Origin: Antedon mediterranea
Taxonomy: Eukaryota; Echinodermata; Crinoidea; Comatulida; Antedonidae
NCBI RefSeq assembly: GCF_964355755.1
Contig: NC_092680.1
Span: forward strand, 5,063,001-5,127,000
Length of the DNA: 64,000 nucleotides
Direction of reading: 5' to 3'
This document shows, piece after piece, positions 32,401-47,400 of this stretch (position 1 is its first letter; every line of letters begins with the position of its first letter). A program made the position numbers and the translations under genes. The notes beneath the pieces were generated by a model. It had not been told where the DNA came from and did not search any database. It saw only the letters and a program-made list of their open reading frames with translations.

Positions 32401-35400
32401 TATGGAAGTGATATGATATCATCATGTCCATATATGGCCAAGTAACATTTTTTTGTCACATAAAGTTTGATAGTGTAGACAAAGGCTTTTGATACAAGTA
32501 AAAGTAAAAGTACCAGAAACAAGAAAGTAAAGCCTACAGCATGCATCATTCCTGGTTAAAATTATCAAAAGATGTACTGGGTTGTTTTTAAGTGTACACA
32601 ACCAGAAGTATAGACCTCTGCTTTAAGTCCTTATCTTTTCTACCACGAGCAGTGAGTGGAGAGCATTGAATCTGTGCCGATGTTATGCCGCTATGGTTTG
32701 CACTGACCTGTCTTGACCTCTCGGTCACTGGACTATCTACAACAGGTACTGCACATTTACAAACCTACTTTAATTGTAGTGCATGAAACAGGGTTTTGCT
32801 ATCTAAATTAAGGAGAGTGAATAGACATTCCTAGTTGTAGCAGGTTACAGAAACCAAATATTGGTGTTTGATGGGTGCAAATAATACATGTAAGTTCAGA
32901 ATGGATCGGTCACAAAATACAATTGATGGATAGTCAAAAACTAGGTACAATATGTGGATAGTCTTAAATAAGCTGGCTGGATTTAAATAAGCTGAGTGCA
33001 AAGACTTAAATTAAGCTTGGTAGATAGCCTTAAATGGGTGGACAGTAAGTAAGCTAAATGAACAGTTTAAAAATAAGCTAGTTTGACAGCCAGTAAGATT
33101 TCTTAAATAAGCACTTCTAAAACAAATTTGGGTAACTTAGATAACTGTGGTCCAAATCTACGTGTGATAATACCTTGTTTAGATATGCTAAGATAAGTAG
33201 AAAGTAGTATAAGTATAACTCCTACCATAAATTGCCTTAATCCATAATTAATATTTAATATGCATTGATTTATATCTTCACGATCCTACCTGTGTGAAGT
33301 GTCCTCGTCCTCAGCCATGTCAAAGAAATCTGGGAAGCAATCGTTCATTGTGAATAGCATCCCAGTACGATGTTCGACGGTTGGCAAAATGGCATAAGCA
33401 CTATTATCCATTGCAAATTAAATGATAACATAACAGTATTGAAGATGTTTTAAAAGGGGGAGAATAAAAACATTTGTGAAACAACCCACCAAGGCCACCT
33501 AAGACACATGATTAAGTGTGTATACTAAGGCCCTGTTCAGACCCATGGCGTTAGACCGTTTTAGCGTACAACGTTACTAGCAAGGTCACGTTACAAACCG
33601 CAGAGAAAAAAACGAGGTGTTCAGACCCATAGCGTACGATTATCGTTACAACGGAAGTACGTCATTCAGGTTGTTTCTAGTTGCATATTCATGTGCTCTT
33701 ACCCACGTGTTTTCATCATTATTTCCACTGTGTATAGGCCTAGGCCTAGATCTCAGCCCTACAATTATGACAAAGTTTGCCGTAAATAAAACAACATACC
33801 TCAGCATTTATTTAAGAAAAATATAGTAAAGCCAAATTTCTGTTTCTATTGTTTTTATTTTGTATTTTGTATTAAAAAACATTTTCCCCAGGTTCTTGTG
33901 TTACGAAAATAAAGCAGGCCTCCTAATGATGAAGAAAAAATTGATTGTGATAGTCTATCCAGTCCAGTCAAAGATATATATTCTTTGTTCCAGTAGGTTG
34001 AAAATAATCCTTAACTTGCTAATAAAAGGGACACAGCTCCCCTTGTTTGTTTACTGATTTTTTTAGGAGTTAGGGGGTTTTCAGCATTAAACTTGTCCAG
34101 TCTAGTCTGCCTTGTATATGAATGAGTGACTTGATGTCCCACGCTAGTTTTTAGCTTGAATGAAATGCGTGAATGACTCTAGGCCTAGCTAGGCCTAAAA
34201 GCGGATGGGATCGTAGTCCCTATGTTTAAATACAAGGTGCATGTATTTATGTCATTTGTTAGAAAATATAATGGTAATCAGTTGATAGTAGTTTGTAGCC
34301 TTTGTAACAGTTGTATTTGTAGTGTAGTTAGGCCTTATTTATTCTGGCCTTTTTGTTATTGAAATCCATCTCACACATTGACGATACAAGATGTCAGCCT
34401 AGGTCAAACCTTGTTTCGCGTCATAACAGGAAACGTTCTGATTGGATACAACGTTGACTTACAGTAGCGTCGTACGCTAAAACGGTACTATCAACCGTTT
34501 TCCACTACAACGCTACAACCGTTGTACGACGCGTTGTACGCTAATCCCCAACTGTTCAGACACACATTCTTTTAGCGTCGTACGCTAAAACGGTCTAACG
34601 CCATGGGTCTGAACAGGGCCTAAGATCCATTCGGCAGTTTATAACGGAATAATAACAGCGTATAATGAAGCTGGAAATGCATAAGCACATGGCCAGATAA
34701 AAACAAAATTACGTTGCTTGAATCACTGCGATGAGTTTCAATATAACAGGAAAGAATACAGATCATAGATTACTTATAAACTTCCAGCTCTATCAAAATG
34801 ATATTACTTCCTATTGTTTATGACTAATTAGTGACTCCTAAGTGTTGCTAAAATGTGTACCGCCAAACCAAAACCAGGCGTTTGTCGGCAGCAAGGGATT
34901 TCTGTAAAATGCTTCTGAATGTGTAAAACCTATATCTTGACCATTTTTAGTTTTTTAAATAATCTTACAGAAAATTTACCGTAGATTCCAAAAATCTATG
35001 TATTTTAAAGAAATTATAAGTATAAATCAATGAAAATAACATTTTAATGAGACCCCCTTTTTCGTCTTTGGTGAAAAAATCAAGTTCTATTCTGTAATTT
35101 GTGTCTATTTCTAACCAACTTTTACCTCTTTGATTATGAGAAGACCCCTTAATGTGTGGTATTTTTAGAAAGCTTGTGAAAAAATCTTTCCAAAGATAAA
35201 GGTTGTAGGTCATGTAAAATAATAGTATAGCCAATCAAACACATTCTTTAATAACCTTTTGGTATAAGCAAACCAGTCTTGTTGCTACGGAATCCTGAAA
35301 CAGGCAATTTGATTGGCTAACAGAGTGGCTCAAGTCATTGAAGCGTTAAATTTGCCTTTAACAGCTATTCAAAGTACACTGAGGAAGCGGTAAAGTTTTA

Positions 35401-38400
35401 ACAAAACATTCTTACTGTAAAAAACATTCAATATTAATTTATACTTGCTATTTATGCATCCTAGATAATAATAAAACAACATAGAATAGTTTAATGATTT
35501 ATATAATATGAAAAGTAGAAATATTGGCTTCGCTAGCGAATCATAAACAACAAGAGGTTAGAAAGTACGAAATGACTTTCTAGCGCGACACACTCAGTTT
35601 GGTGAACACAGAAACACTTTTAATCAAAATATTAGGCCTAGCCTAGGCATAAGATAAGAGATGAACTGTATGCCAGCTTAGTACTTCAAATTAGCCTAGT
35701 AAAACCACCTAGCATACCTTGGTCAATGTGTTTAAAAAAGTTTAATTTAATTTTTCATTCTGTTTTCAGATCTTGATTGGTAATAGTAAATACTGTAATG
35801 TAATACCAATAATAGTTTTGACAGTGGTGGTGATGCTGTTGCTACTTTCTCTTCTCAAACAACTCCAATAATGGTGATACGGTGCTTAATATAACTTTAC
35901 AAAAATGACTTTGATTCTGATGATACATGACACATGTATTCTATTATGCAACGTAACCCTAAATAAAACCGTGAAATAACTGTATCGAAAAATATGTATG
36001 TATTTAAAATACCCGGCACAAAAGATGAAAATACTGTTGTTGTAACACGCAGCCTGAAATGACCAAAATGTTATAATTTAAAGTGTACCAATTGTAAATA
36101 AATTTAAACACATCAAACACAATCAACTGTCTGTGTATCTTTAATTTTGGTTCGTTTCTATGTGTTGTATTTTTATTGTCACTTTATTAATAGTACTTAT
36201 TATAGTTATTACAAGCCTCACACATAACATAAGTTTAGTAAAAAAAAGTTTACTAACGTATGTTGTTATTTGAAGTCTCATTTGACAATGTTAATGTTAC
36301 TGGATTTCTTTGAAATTTTCAATAATTATAGAAAAATGTATTAGTTACATTTGTGCTAAATTTCAAAGTCATAGGTATACTAGAAGTTAGCGTTGTCAAG
36401 GTGAACATGAGTCGCTGTCTGCCAGCACATTTAAACTTCCTGTTTGAACTATTGTTTATCTTTGAATGCATTTTTCACTGCTAAATAAAAATTAATTCTT
36501 ACTTGTATTTCTTTACTTATTGTATCATAACTCTAAAAATACTTGACCAAATTGAATAATTTTTTCAGTATGTTAAAGCAAATTATGTGCTCTGTACAAA
36601 TATCTTTAAAACTCAAAATGTCACATTTACGACAAATGCCTGGTTTTGATTTGGCTGTACACAAATTATAAAACATCTTCAAAATTCAAAACAAAATACA
36701 AATAAAATGCTATTTATAGATTATTATGCTAATGTTATCAATTCATGTTTAGTATTAGAACATTTTATTAATTATAATTATGATAAAAGAGACTGAAACT
36801 AATAAAAAAAATCCCTTTTAGGTAAAATTGAATAAAACAACTAATTAATTAACCATTGTATAACAACTTTTTTAAATATATACACTTATTCAGTTCATAG
36901 GAAATACTATATAATAATTTAATTATTTTAAAAAGAAAAGAATTACAGTATAACCCATCAAAGGTGGTGAGTTCCAATCTATTATTAATATAAAATTGTA
37001 ATTATTGTATAAAATTGTAATTATTGTATAAACTTGTAATTATAGTGTAAAATTGTTAACTGTTCATTGGTTATATGTTTGTTTGTTTGCATTGCATTGT
37101 CGAACCTATGTTTCATTGTGACAACCATCTTTTTCTGACGGACGCTGGCACATAATAAGTTTACACTATTTATTATTATTAAATATGTAGAGCTTTTGTT
37201 ACTCACTTAAAAACCACAATTTAATTGTGAAACACCATAAATAAACTGAAAATACAATTGAGATTTTTATGTATAGACAGTAAAACTCATAATTATAGTA
37301 TTTTAACATCCTGTTTATTATACGATTCAGAACTAAATCAATAGAGAAAGAATTAAATATGATGATTGCACACCTTGGCGCTTAATTATATGATTATAAT
37401 TATTGATATACTGTAGAGTTCAAAGTATTGAAAATCTTGAATAAACATGATCTGCCATTACATATTAAAATCACCTCTTTAGGTGTTAAAAAATGCATGG
37501 CCTATAATCAATAATGTCTACTATGTGATAAAGTAAGTACTGATGGATAATAAATAATAAATTTGAATAATATATTACTATACAGTAATTGTGTTATGAT
37601 TATACTTTTCAGCGGAACAGTGATATACTAAGTAGTTCGTATTGTTATGAATTTCCGGTAATATTACCGGGAACTATATAGATTTTTTTTCTGCAAATCT
37701 TACATTGAATGAATAAAGTATTTAAGTAATATAATATAGCAGATTTTTCTGTTATTATGGAAAGAAAGAAATTTGGGGCACTTAACTAACTATAGCAATA
37801 ATCATTTTATTTCTATCTCTCAATGAGAAACTTCTCAACTAGAGAAACTTCTCAACTACAGAGGCACTCATTTTTGATGCAGATATTACTGCTAAAAATG
37901 TTAATAAGATGATATTCTAATTTTGTATGCATCAAATCCAAAGGCAAATTACTGAAAAAATGACAATGATGTGGTTATCAGTGGCTGGATCTCAATGGTG
38001 ATACAAAATAAAATAACCAAAAAGCTAAATCTAAACGACAAGGTAAAACAGTTAGAAAAATTGGCAGAGCTTTCTTCATCATGTATACAGTATATTTATT
38101 TATTTATTTATTCAGTATATAAAAATATATTACAAAACGACAGTCAAGGACTGAAATGAAATGTATTACAAATGACTAAAAATTAGTTAAAATTGCTATA
38201 AAAATAGAAACATCTTAATAAAATTAGATATCGTACCATACAATTAAAAACATACATGAATAAAAAACCAAAAAACATCACTTATTACATATCTAAAAAA
38301 GAGCTAGTGGTGCCTATTAATTATATCCACCATGGTGGGAACTGGAGAATATATACATGATTTACATTTAAATGTTTAACATAGACTGGTAAAGTACACC

Positions 38401-41400
38401 AGGTACAGTATTTCTCTAAAAAAGAAATAAAGAAGTTGGAGGCAGTAATAATTTTATTTCTCTTCCGAGGAAGCACCTACAGTATTAAAAAATGGAATTC
38501 ACCGTCTGGACATAGGAGGAATGTTTATACGAATTGAGAGTTTTCTCAAAGTCAATAGGGCAAGACTAAAGCCGTTTTCAATGGACCTGAAAAATGCTAA
38601 ATGTAACCATGGTAACCACAATTGTTTTAACAAGGCTGTAAAGAACTTTCATTTCAATTTAGCCAATGACGCGCTTACTTTGACCACTTAAGTCCAATCC
38701 AATCAAGACTATATTTCCTAAATTAAAAACCTTTTAACATTAAATATACTGTTTTGCAATTAATCAATTAATATACGTAAACAACAGGTTTCATTAAATC
38801 AATAACTGTCAACCTCTGTTCAGCAAATTACCAAATACTCTGATGAAGATATTATAATATTTATGCGTTATCATCATATAAATGATGTTATTTTAAAGAA
38901 GATGCTGTATAATCATCTCTAGTGTCTATCAAGGAGTAACAGATTAACCTATTTAAAGATATGTTACTATAGTAATGCATGGTCACATGACAATAATGAG
39001 CTCCTTTACTTCGTAGATTATGACAATGAGCTATTAGATATTGACAAAAAAATCAAATTGGAAAAACAATCTTAATATATTTTGCAATATTAATACAAAG
39101 TTTACCAACAACAATAACAAGTTAAGACATAAGACTAGGTAATGAAATCATCCTCCTGTGTATATAGGCTATATTCAATTTCATGGCAACATTTTCTGTG
39201 TCAGCGTATTTTTGACTGCATACCATGGTTAGCACATAAGAAGAATAGTTGGATTTCTGAATCTAAAATAGGTACAATGTAAAAATGTATGACTTTGAAT
39301 GTCGGTTGTTTGTTTGGTGTGGCAAAAAATATGGCGACAATGGTTTTCCTTTCTTTTGTCATTTCTTGGCACACTCTACTCTAGTCTTTTTAAAAATGTT
39401 GCTTAATGAATAACCTTAACATAAATAAAACTCCTTCTTGGTACAAATCTAACTATATAATTTTTTCCTTGTGCTGAAAACTTGTTTTATTCATAAATAA
39501 AATTTTGAACAGATAATAAATAATTTCATGTTAATTCAATATACTTATACTAATTAGATTCCTTGTTTATTTATTATTTATTAATTTATTCAACTTTCAA
39601 CAAGTACAGCTGACTTAAAGAGGCCCTCTTAAAAACAATACAAAAATATACAGATGGCATTCAAACATAAAGATACAGTACAAGAGGATTAAAAAATGTT
39701 AAAATAGATTCATAACAGATTTAAAAAAGTTAAAATTCATGTACTGTATGTAATAAATTAGAAAAATGTTAAAATTCATACATGTGTAATAAATTAGAAA
39801 AATGTTAAAATTCATTAAAAAATAAAACTATTATTATCATTATTATTGTTGATTTGAAGAAATATTAAATATTTACATTGTGTGAAATTAGAATGGCTTT
39901 GTAGTTATTGAAAGAGTAATTTTATTCACAATTCTGGTTTTATTGATACAATATTAATCAGCTTAGATGTTAGGCGGCAAGACCACAATACCAAGAAAGA
40001 AAAAAATTGTTTACGTCTAATACAGTAAGGACACACTGTAAAGCTTGGTTCCCACTAGAACGTAACGCAAGGACGTAAACGCAACGCAAGCGTTTTAACC
40101 AATCACAAGCGAAGTTATAGACAGTTAGAAATCACAAGCGAATAAGCCATCGCTTGTGATTGGTCAATTCACTTGCGTTGCGTTACGTCCTTGTGTTGCG
40201 TCGCTAGTGGGAACCCCGCTTAAGAGTGTACAGTAAAAAAGATTTGAATTATTGTTTGGTCTGATAGAAATTAAAATAGAAAAAAACATTATAGCAATAT
40301 TAAAACAAAAACAATATACAGTAATAGTATCCAATTTGAATGCAAATTGCACAGACTTACAATATAACATGACTAATTACTCCTTCTAGTTTAAAATTAC
40401 ATGAATTGTTAATGTATAATAATTCAGATAGCAATTTTACTGACTTTCAATTATTATTTATATGCTAGCCTATTTCTAATAATTCTATTAAAAGAAGTAT
40501 CCTGATTTATATACAGTACAGTATTTTGTTTCCTAATAAATGTGTCTCAAATTTGAATAAATGACGAATTTGATGAATTTCCTATCATACTGTATAACGT
40601 TACAGAAAAGTTCTGTAGCACCACTTATTTCACAACGCTTGTTCTGTTTTGCAGCTGACAACAAATTATGTAAATTTTTATCAGAGTTTTTTGCAAAGTT
40701 TTATATTTATCATAGCAACTTTATACCAGGATCTTACCCTTTAAGTTACTCACATTACATTTTGACAAATCCATTAAGAATAGAAAATGCTGCTTGTCCG
40801 AAATTATATCAAGAGTACAGTATATAAACCTCTCTCAATGAGAAACTTCCTACTACAGAAACACTCACTTTTGATGCAGATATCACAGCTAAAATCTCCC
40901 TAGCACGATATTCTAACTCTGTATAACACATACAGTACAACAGACATGTTTTTAAGACTTAAATTTGGTACAGTAGAATAGCATGAGATATTAATACTAA
41001 GGTTCAGAACTATGAAATTTCTCCATTTTATAAAAAAAAAGTTTACTATTTTATGGATAGTATATACTGTAAATTAAAAAGGCAACAACTTACCATATAT
41101 AAATTTTTATTTAAAAAACTGTAACAAAGGATATTGGAGGAACAGAAATAACATACAACGACAACTTTCTCTGCGATTACAGCATTTTGAGACCAGGAGT
41201 GAAATATACAAAATGCATCTAACGCGATCATATATGCATTATCTCCGACTGGGTAAGAAAGTGCACAAATAGAGATTCTCTTTACAACGACACGCAAGCA
41301 TATTTGATCTAATAATACCAACGATGGACATGCACTCTTATGTCAACGTTGGCATAACAGTTTAAATAAAGATTCATACAGAGAGGCATATGAGCATAAA

Positions 41401-44400
41401 TGAATAAGATTGAGGTTTTGAGTGTTGTATACGATCCGCATGGAAATCTAAAACTATTTTATAGACCACGTTTGATTGATTGGTTATCAACGAAGAACAA
41501 TTCTGCTTTTGCTTTGCGCAATATTACATCACTTGTTGACCATTATTATTAAAGCGAAATCAATATTGATTACATTGAACCAGCTATTCGATTGAAATGA
41601 ATTGGTTTTTCTGCTATATGATCTGAAAAAACAATATCTCCAGGCATATTGAAAAGAACATTGCAGTAATAACTGAACCGAACAATAACCAAATTATCTA
41701 TAGATGATAAGTTTTTGATAATTGCACATAAGTACAGATGCCGCAGTATTAATACAATTTTACCAGTATCCTTCTTGATTTAGTCGTGCAGAAGTAGCCT
41801 GTTAATAATAACTATTTTGTAATTATCGTATCTAATGGCAACCAAGAAAAGGAAGAAGGCAGTAAGACAAGGAAAAAGATGGAGTGACGACATGAACTAC
41901 CTTGGAACTTAAATTGGACAATACAATAGCTTCAGAAGATGAAAAATACTCAAGGAGGGATGCATAGCAGTGGATGACATACATGATGATGACAGATAAT
42001 GGATGATGATGATGATGATGATGATTATGGATGATGAAGATAATGATGATAATGATAGTGATGATGATAATGATGATGATAATGATATTGATGATGATGA
42101 TGTTTCTGATGATGATACTAATGATGATGATAATGATGATGATGATGGATGATGATGGTGGATGATGCTGATGCAGATGATGATAATGATGATGACACTA
42201 AAAGGTTCTCCAGAGCATTTTGGACACCTGTATTAAGGTGTGGTAGAAAATGTCCCGGCACACAGAGCTCACGACGTGAAACAATAACATACTTTAATAC
42301 TTCTTTCAATCTTCATTCACAAGATATCCCTATATGGGGACAAACTGTTGGATGCAAAAGTTGTCTACTGTAAATATATATATAGATACCTTGCATCTGG
42401 TGGTTTTCTTCCTTTAAGATATCCTTGCGTATTTGACATCAACATGTGATCTGCACCAGCTGATTCATGTGGGTCAGCATACTGAAACGGTTCTCTCACT
42501 GCACCAGTGTTATTATCCCTGGAAAAATAACAAAAAAAAATTAATCTCTTTTAAACAATTTAATATAGCTTAAAATGCAGGGCACCTCTAAGTGCTGAAC
42601 AATCAATGGAACACATTTTTGTAAAGAGCAAAGATGAAAGTGTAAATTAAAAAGTTGGGATTTGAGGAGTTGTTTGTGAGAGATTCAGCTTTTGTTGTTT
42701 GAGTTTGGAAAGAAAAGCAGCTGAAAAGAAAAAGGCACGTTTTTGTAATATTTTTTTGATAATAAGTACATTAACATAATATTGATCACTAAAGAAACAT
42801 GCATAAAACATAATGTTATTTGCATTATGATGATGCTAAAAAAATAATGTAAAAAAGTTATTACACATTACAATCTTTATAATCCATTAAAGGATAACTG
42901 AAGTTCAGAGAAAAAATGGCTGCACCAACAGTCCCTGCCGGTTATAAGTTTAAATGAAGCAGTAAGTAAGTTATTATTTGTTTGCAACTTGGTTTACTAA
43001 ACTGATGCCAATTATTATACATCCTTTATATTCAATTCCTTTTTATACCAATTGCACTTTGAATAAACCAAATCCTGGTGATGAACTCATATTAAAACAT
43101 TGGTGTACTAGTATATTCGACTAGATCAGCAGTTGGCTCCTCAACTCTTTGCTGTTTATATACTGTATAAGCAGAGTAGATCACTGCAAAGTGACCAGTC
43201 AAACACAACTATTGTGTTATAATTAATTGCAGTATCTCAAGCCTGACGTTTGCTTACTACTCATCTATTCCACATAAAATGTGTTGCAATTTAATCTCAG
43301 AACATCAACCTTACTTAAGAAGCAAACATGGATAATGACTGCACTTTTCACCAAAGTAGTGTCCCTACTGTACAGTACATAGGCCTACTCTTGGCGTCAC
43401 CTCTGGCTTGCTTAAAATACCAGCACCACCACTCTTCTTGCTTGCTGTTCTGGGGTAGGGTCTATAGCTTCTCGAGCCTAGAATACAAAAATACCTATAC
43501 AATAGTGCAACAACTACCTTTAACTCTGGAAAATAATGTCTACCAGATCCAAAAACACATACAGTAGGTTTCAGATACTACCAGTATTCTGTAACAACGT
43601 GAGAACAGCAATAGTGTATGCGTACTAGATTCCTGTTGTAATTTAAGTGATTTGTCCGATCTCAATAGTCGAATTGTAGTTGTTTACAAGTGGAATCCAA
43701 ATTTCAATTAAATGACCTTAATTTATCAAATCCTCATTGACATAGAAATAATAATACTAAATAATCCACCATTATCATTATCAAAGTAATACTGTACTAG
43801 AGTACTAACAAGTATTCCAAAAGATTATTTTTTTCACCAAATAAACAAATATTCTCTAGTATAGGTTACATGTAGAAGAGGATAATAGAAAAGCTCACAA
43901 AAAACAAAACTAATCAAATTTAAATAAAGATACAGCCTAAATAGACAGTATATGTTTATTTATTTGAATATACACCTTTAAATCGGCCGAGTGTCACTAA
44001 AAAACAATTAGTGTGTTCAAGAAAAAAAGAAAATAGACTTTAACTAATGTAATGTAAATAAAACATGAATACAACAATCAAACATTTTTGACGACAAAAA
44101 TTTCATGTGAACAAAAATTGAAGTTTAAAGTTACTCAGTAATACATAATGTCATATACAATAGATTGGTCTTGTTTATTATTTTGTAAATAAATTTACAA
44201 TATACTGTAAATAGACAGTATAAATAGACAGCAGTATAAATAGACAGTAGACAGTATAAATAGACAGTAGACAGTATAAATACAGAACAATTAAATAAAG
44301 CTTAGGCTCAGAAGAGATTCGAACCCACACTCTTTTAAAAATGAGACAAATTGTCTACATACTATTAAAATTCTGTAGAATCCATATTTTTGGGACTATC

Positions 44401-47400
44401 CTCTATTAAGGTGACACTTTCCCATGAAATCAACAAGGACATGGTTCTACAGTGTAACAGCCAACACTTATGGACACTTTATTGGCTTTCGAAGGTGTCC
44501 CTTTTCATCGGTCTATTTCAGTACAGTATATACATACAGTAACAAACAAAAAATGAAATTGGGGAGACTAGGGTATTTACTATATGGATACCCAAATGAT
44601 TTGTACCACCTCATAAATATCTAAATTGTCTGCAGTGTACCTAACTTTAACATAGAGTTTTCTAGAAACAAATATTTTATTCATTAATTCCGAGAATTTT
44701 TTGAATAATATGAAGCTATAAATTAATTTTATAGCTGCATGATATAATTACCAGACTACGAAATGAACGAACCAATTATTTATTTTATTTTCAAGGTCTA
44801 TCTATTCTGGAAACCAATTGATTTTTTCATAAGTAGGCCTTTATTTAGATTTCACATAATTTTATTATATTATCATAAAATTGGCATCCCTTGTTGATCA
44901 TTTCATGGTCTACTGTATTAGTCTATACAGGCTTTTTATTTATCTATTTATTAAATGTTAAACTATGTTTTGTGGGCCTCATATCACGAGCACACGGTTT
45001 CCTAGAGATCCCTTTCATATTCAATTTGTTGTACTCCTTTTTTTCATGTATATTGTTTTTGATGAGATGAATAAAGAGATTGATTAAAGGCCATAAAACG
45101 ACGATAATTTTCATCTGCTATGAGGCATTTTAATGTAATGTGGAAAAGATAAACGCAATAAGTATTTTAGCTTTATTTTAAACTCAATTTGTATTTTTTG
45201 TGCCCTCTTTTAACTCTTTATATGACATCTTGTTTATTGAATTGAATTGAATTGAATTTGTGAAACTGTTCGATGAGAGTTTGGCATACCATAACATTTT
45301 GAATCTGTTTTTGATTGAACTGTCTTTAAATTCGAGTGGTAGTGCTGCTGGTATTAAAATATCAAATACAAGTATTCTACTTACTGTTCATTTGTTGTTC
45401 CTTGAATATTGCCAGTAGACTCAGGAAGGTCTTGTCTGAAAGCACCAGTTACCCTATTTATTAAAAATACAATTATATAAAATATAAATTATATTGTATA
45501 GTATAAATCAAAAAGACAAATTACTGAAAAAAATGAATGCTGTGGGCGTCGGTGACTGGAATGAGCTTGTGATTAAGTTCGACGATAGATTTACTGTAGT
45601 GGATAACTATGAATAACAACTGAAAATTAAAAATCACTAAAATAATTGTGACAAAAAATGATTACCGGTAAATATAAAGCAACAATTTTGTCAATTATTG
45701 AAAAATATTGATTTTGTTTTTAACACACAACACAAAGTTGCTTGTTTCTGTAAGGGCATGTGGAGCAGTGTGTTGGACATTGAATTACTGATCGTGAATA
45801 AAAATCCAACTCTCGCCACATTGCTTGTATCCTTAGGCAAGACACTTTAGTTACGTTTGCCTCTCTCCACCCAGGTGTATAAATGGGTACCCGGTTAGAT
45901 CAAGACACAGTTTGCACTGATTACTAGCTGCATTATTGGAGTATGTTTAATTGATTAATAATTGATTTTAAAAAATTACTGGAGTAATAATGTGAAGCAC
46001 TTAGAAGTATTGTGCAACAAGCGCTATATAAGAACAAATATTATTATGTTAATTTTCAAGTCAACTAAATCCCTTTATTCTAAATCTACAGTTTAACAAT
46101 AATATACAGTAATACTTCCAATATCCTTTTATTGTCAGATAATCTTGAACAAACTGAACACTATTTGTTTGAGTAAAATCAAATAAAAAACACATTCCAA
46201 TGGTTTAAGAGTGAGCACAAAAATAAGATTATGAGAAAATATTCAATTTTGTTTTTAATGAAACAGAAAGAATTTGTAATTATGCCAAAATAAAATTGAA
46301 TAGTTGGCCAAGATGGACGAAACTGGGAGATAATTTATTGTTTTTTATTTCCTCTCGTACAAAAAAAAAAAGAAGAGAATATTCCATGTACAAAAGGAAA
46401 GGATTCTAGTTATTCTGGAGAGGTACAACATGTATGATTATGATTAGTACAACATGATGTCATCATAAAAGTCAGTTAATAATGTTAACAGAAACATTAT
46501 CAACACAAGAAATGTAAAGACACTCTTCACTAGCTATACCATGTATTCCACAGAAAAATATCCAAACTTGTATTAATCTATAAATAACAATCACAACCAA
46601 TTAAACCAACATGAAAAGGTACCACCATAGATACACACATGGCATTTGGCCGTTCCCAAAAATTGCCCTAAAAAACACAAATTTAACCTTCTAGACGTAG
46701 GATAAAGGGAAATTAACAAGTTTTGTTCATGCAGTTTAGGATAGATGGGAAAAGAAAGATTGTACTGTAATCTCACTGTGATCTGGTGGCATGTAGATTA
46801 ATACTAATTATAATATAGGTGATAAATGTTTATTAACTAAAGTACAACCAAAAATGGACACCCATGCTATATATTATCATTAATTATTAATATTGCCAGT
46901 CTATTATAACAGATAGTGTTAATACTGTACTGTATACTTGACAATAAACAATACTGTACAGGTGAATAAGCTGTAAGATTATTACTCGACAGGAAATTAA
47001 TGCAAGCAAAAGCAATCAATATATTGTATAAACAAACATATTATTTTAATACAATTACAATAAAGCATGATTAACTCAGGAAATTAAACACTAATTACAA
47101 CAATTAATCATAAATATATTATTCTTCTACCCCATTTCTCCCCTCCTCCTTTTTTACTCCCTTTCTCCGCCTTCCTTCTTTAATCCCTCCTACTTTTCTC
47201 CCTTAAATTGCTTTCACATGCTAGATTATCATGGTGTTTTAATGTAAATGGCCGTATAAAAAAACTCATTGGAAAGATGCACATACTACCACAGATAGAT
47301 GTGTCGCTGAGGCCAGTAAAGGTTACAGACTTTTTCAGATATTTACACTTTAACAAGTTCGTATTTGTTGCATCTTGTAAGATTTTTTTACATGAATCAG

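Larger units (their letters stand above)
25813..33289 (-). other. GRAMD upstream intron (7.5 kb)
   Basis: AT-rich intron between the common exon and the first exon at 33.3 kb. It holds one MITE (28.95 kb), a GAT-rich patch near 27430-27480, a 25 bp direct duplication (AGCTTCAGATCAACCAGGGC, near 29177 and 29202), and a degenerate ~30 bp TTAAATAAGCT tandem at 32930-33115. No further exon supported. Confidence 0.5.
33412..42389 (-). other. GRAMD 5' intronic region, 33.4-42.4 kb
   Basis: Holds the Harbinger-like element, the 181 bp MITE at 40.04 kb, a dispersed repeat (37.8 and 40.83 kb), AT-rich tandem repeats near 37000-37050 and 39730-39820, and the GAT microsatellite near 42.0 kb. Frames such as 41046-41321 on the minus strand have no usable donor. 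No exon supported. Confidence 0.5.

Noticed and set aside
41046-41321. Possible further GRAMD first exon near 41.3 kb
   Set aside because: Slightly higher CpG and an ATTATTAG acceptor-like site, but no start codon plus donor in phase 2 could be found.
42118-42373. His-rich and Asp-rich open frames on opposite strands
   Set aside because: Direct translations of the GAT microsatellite; no splice or conservation support.
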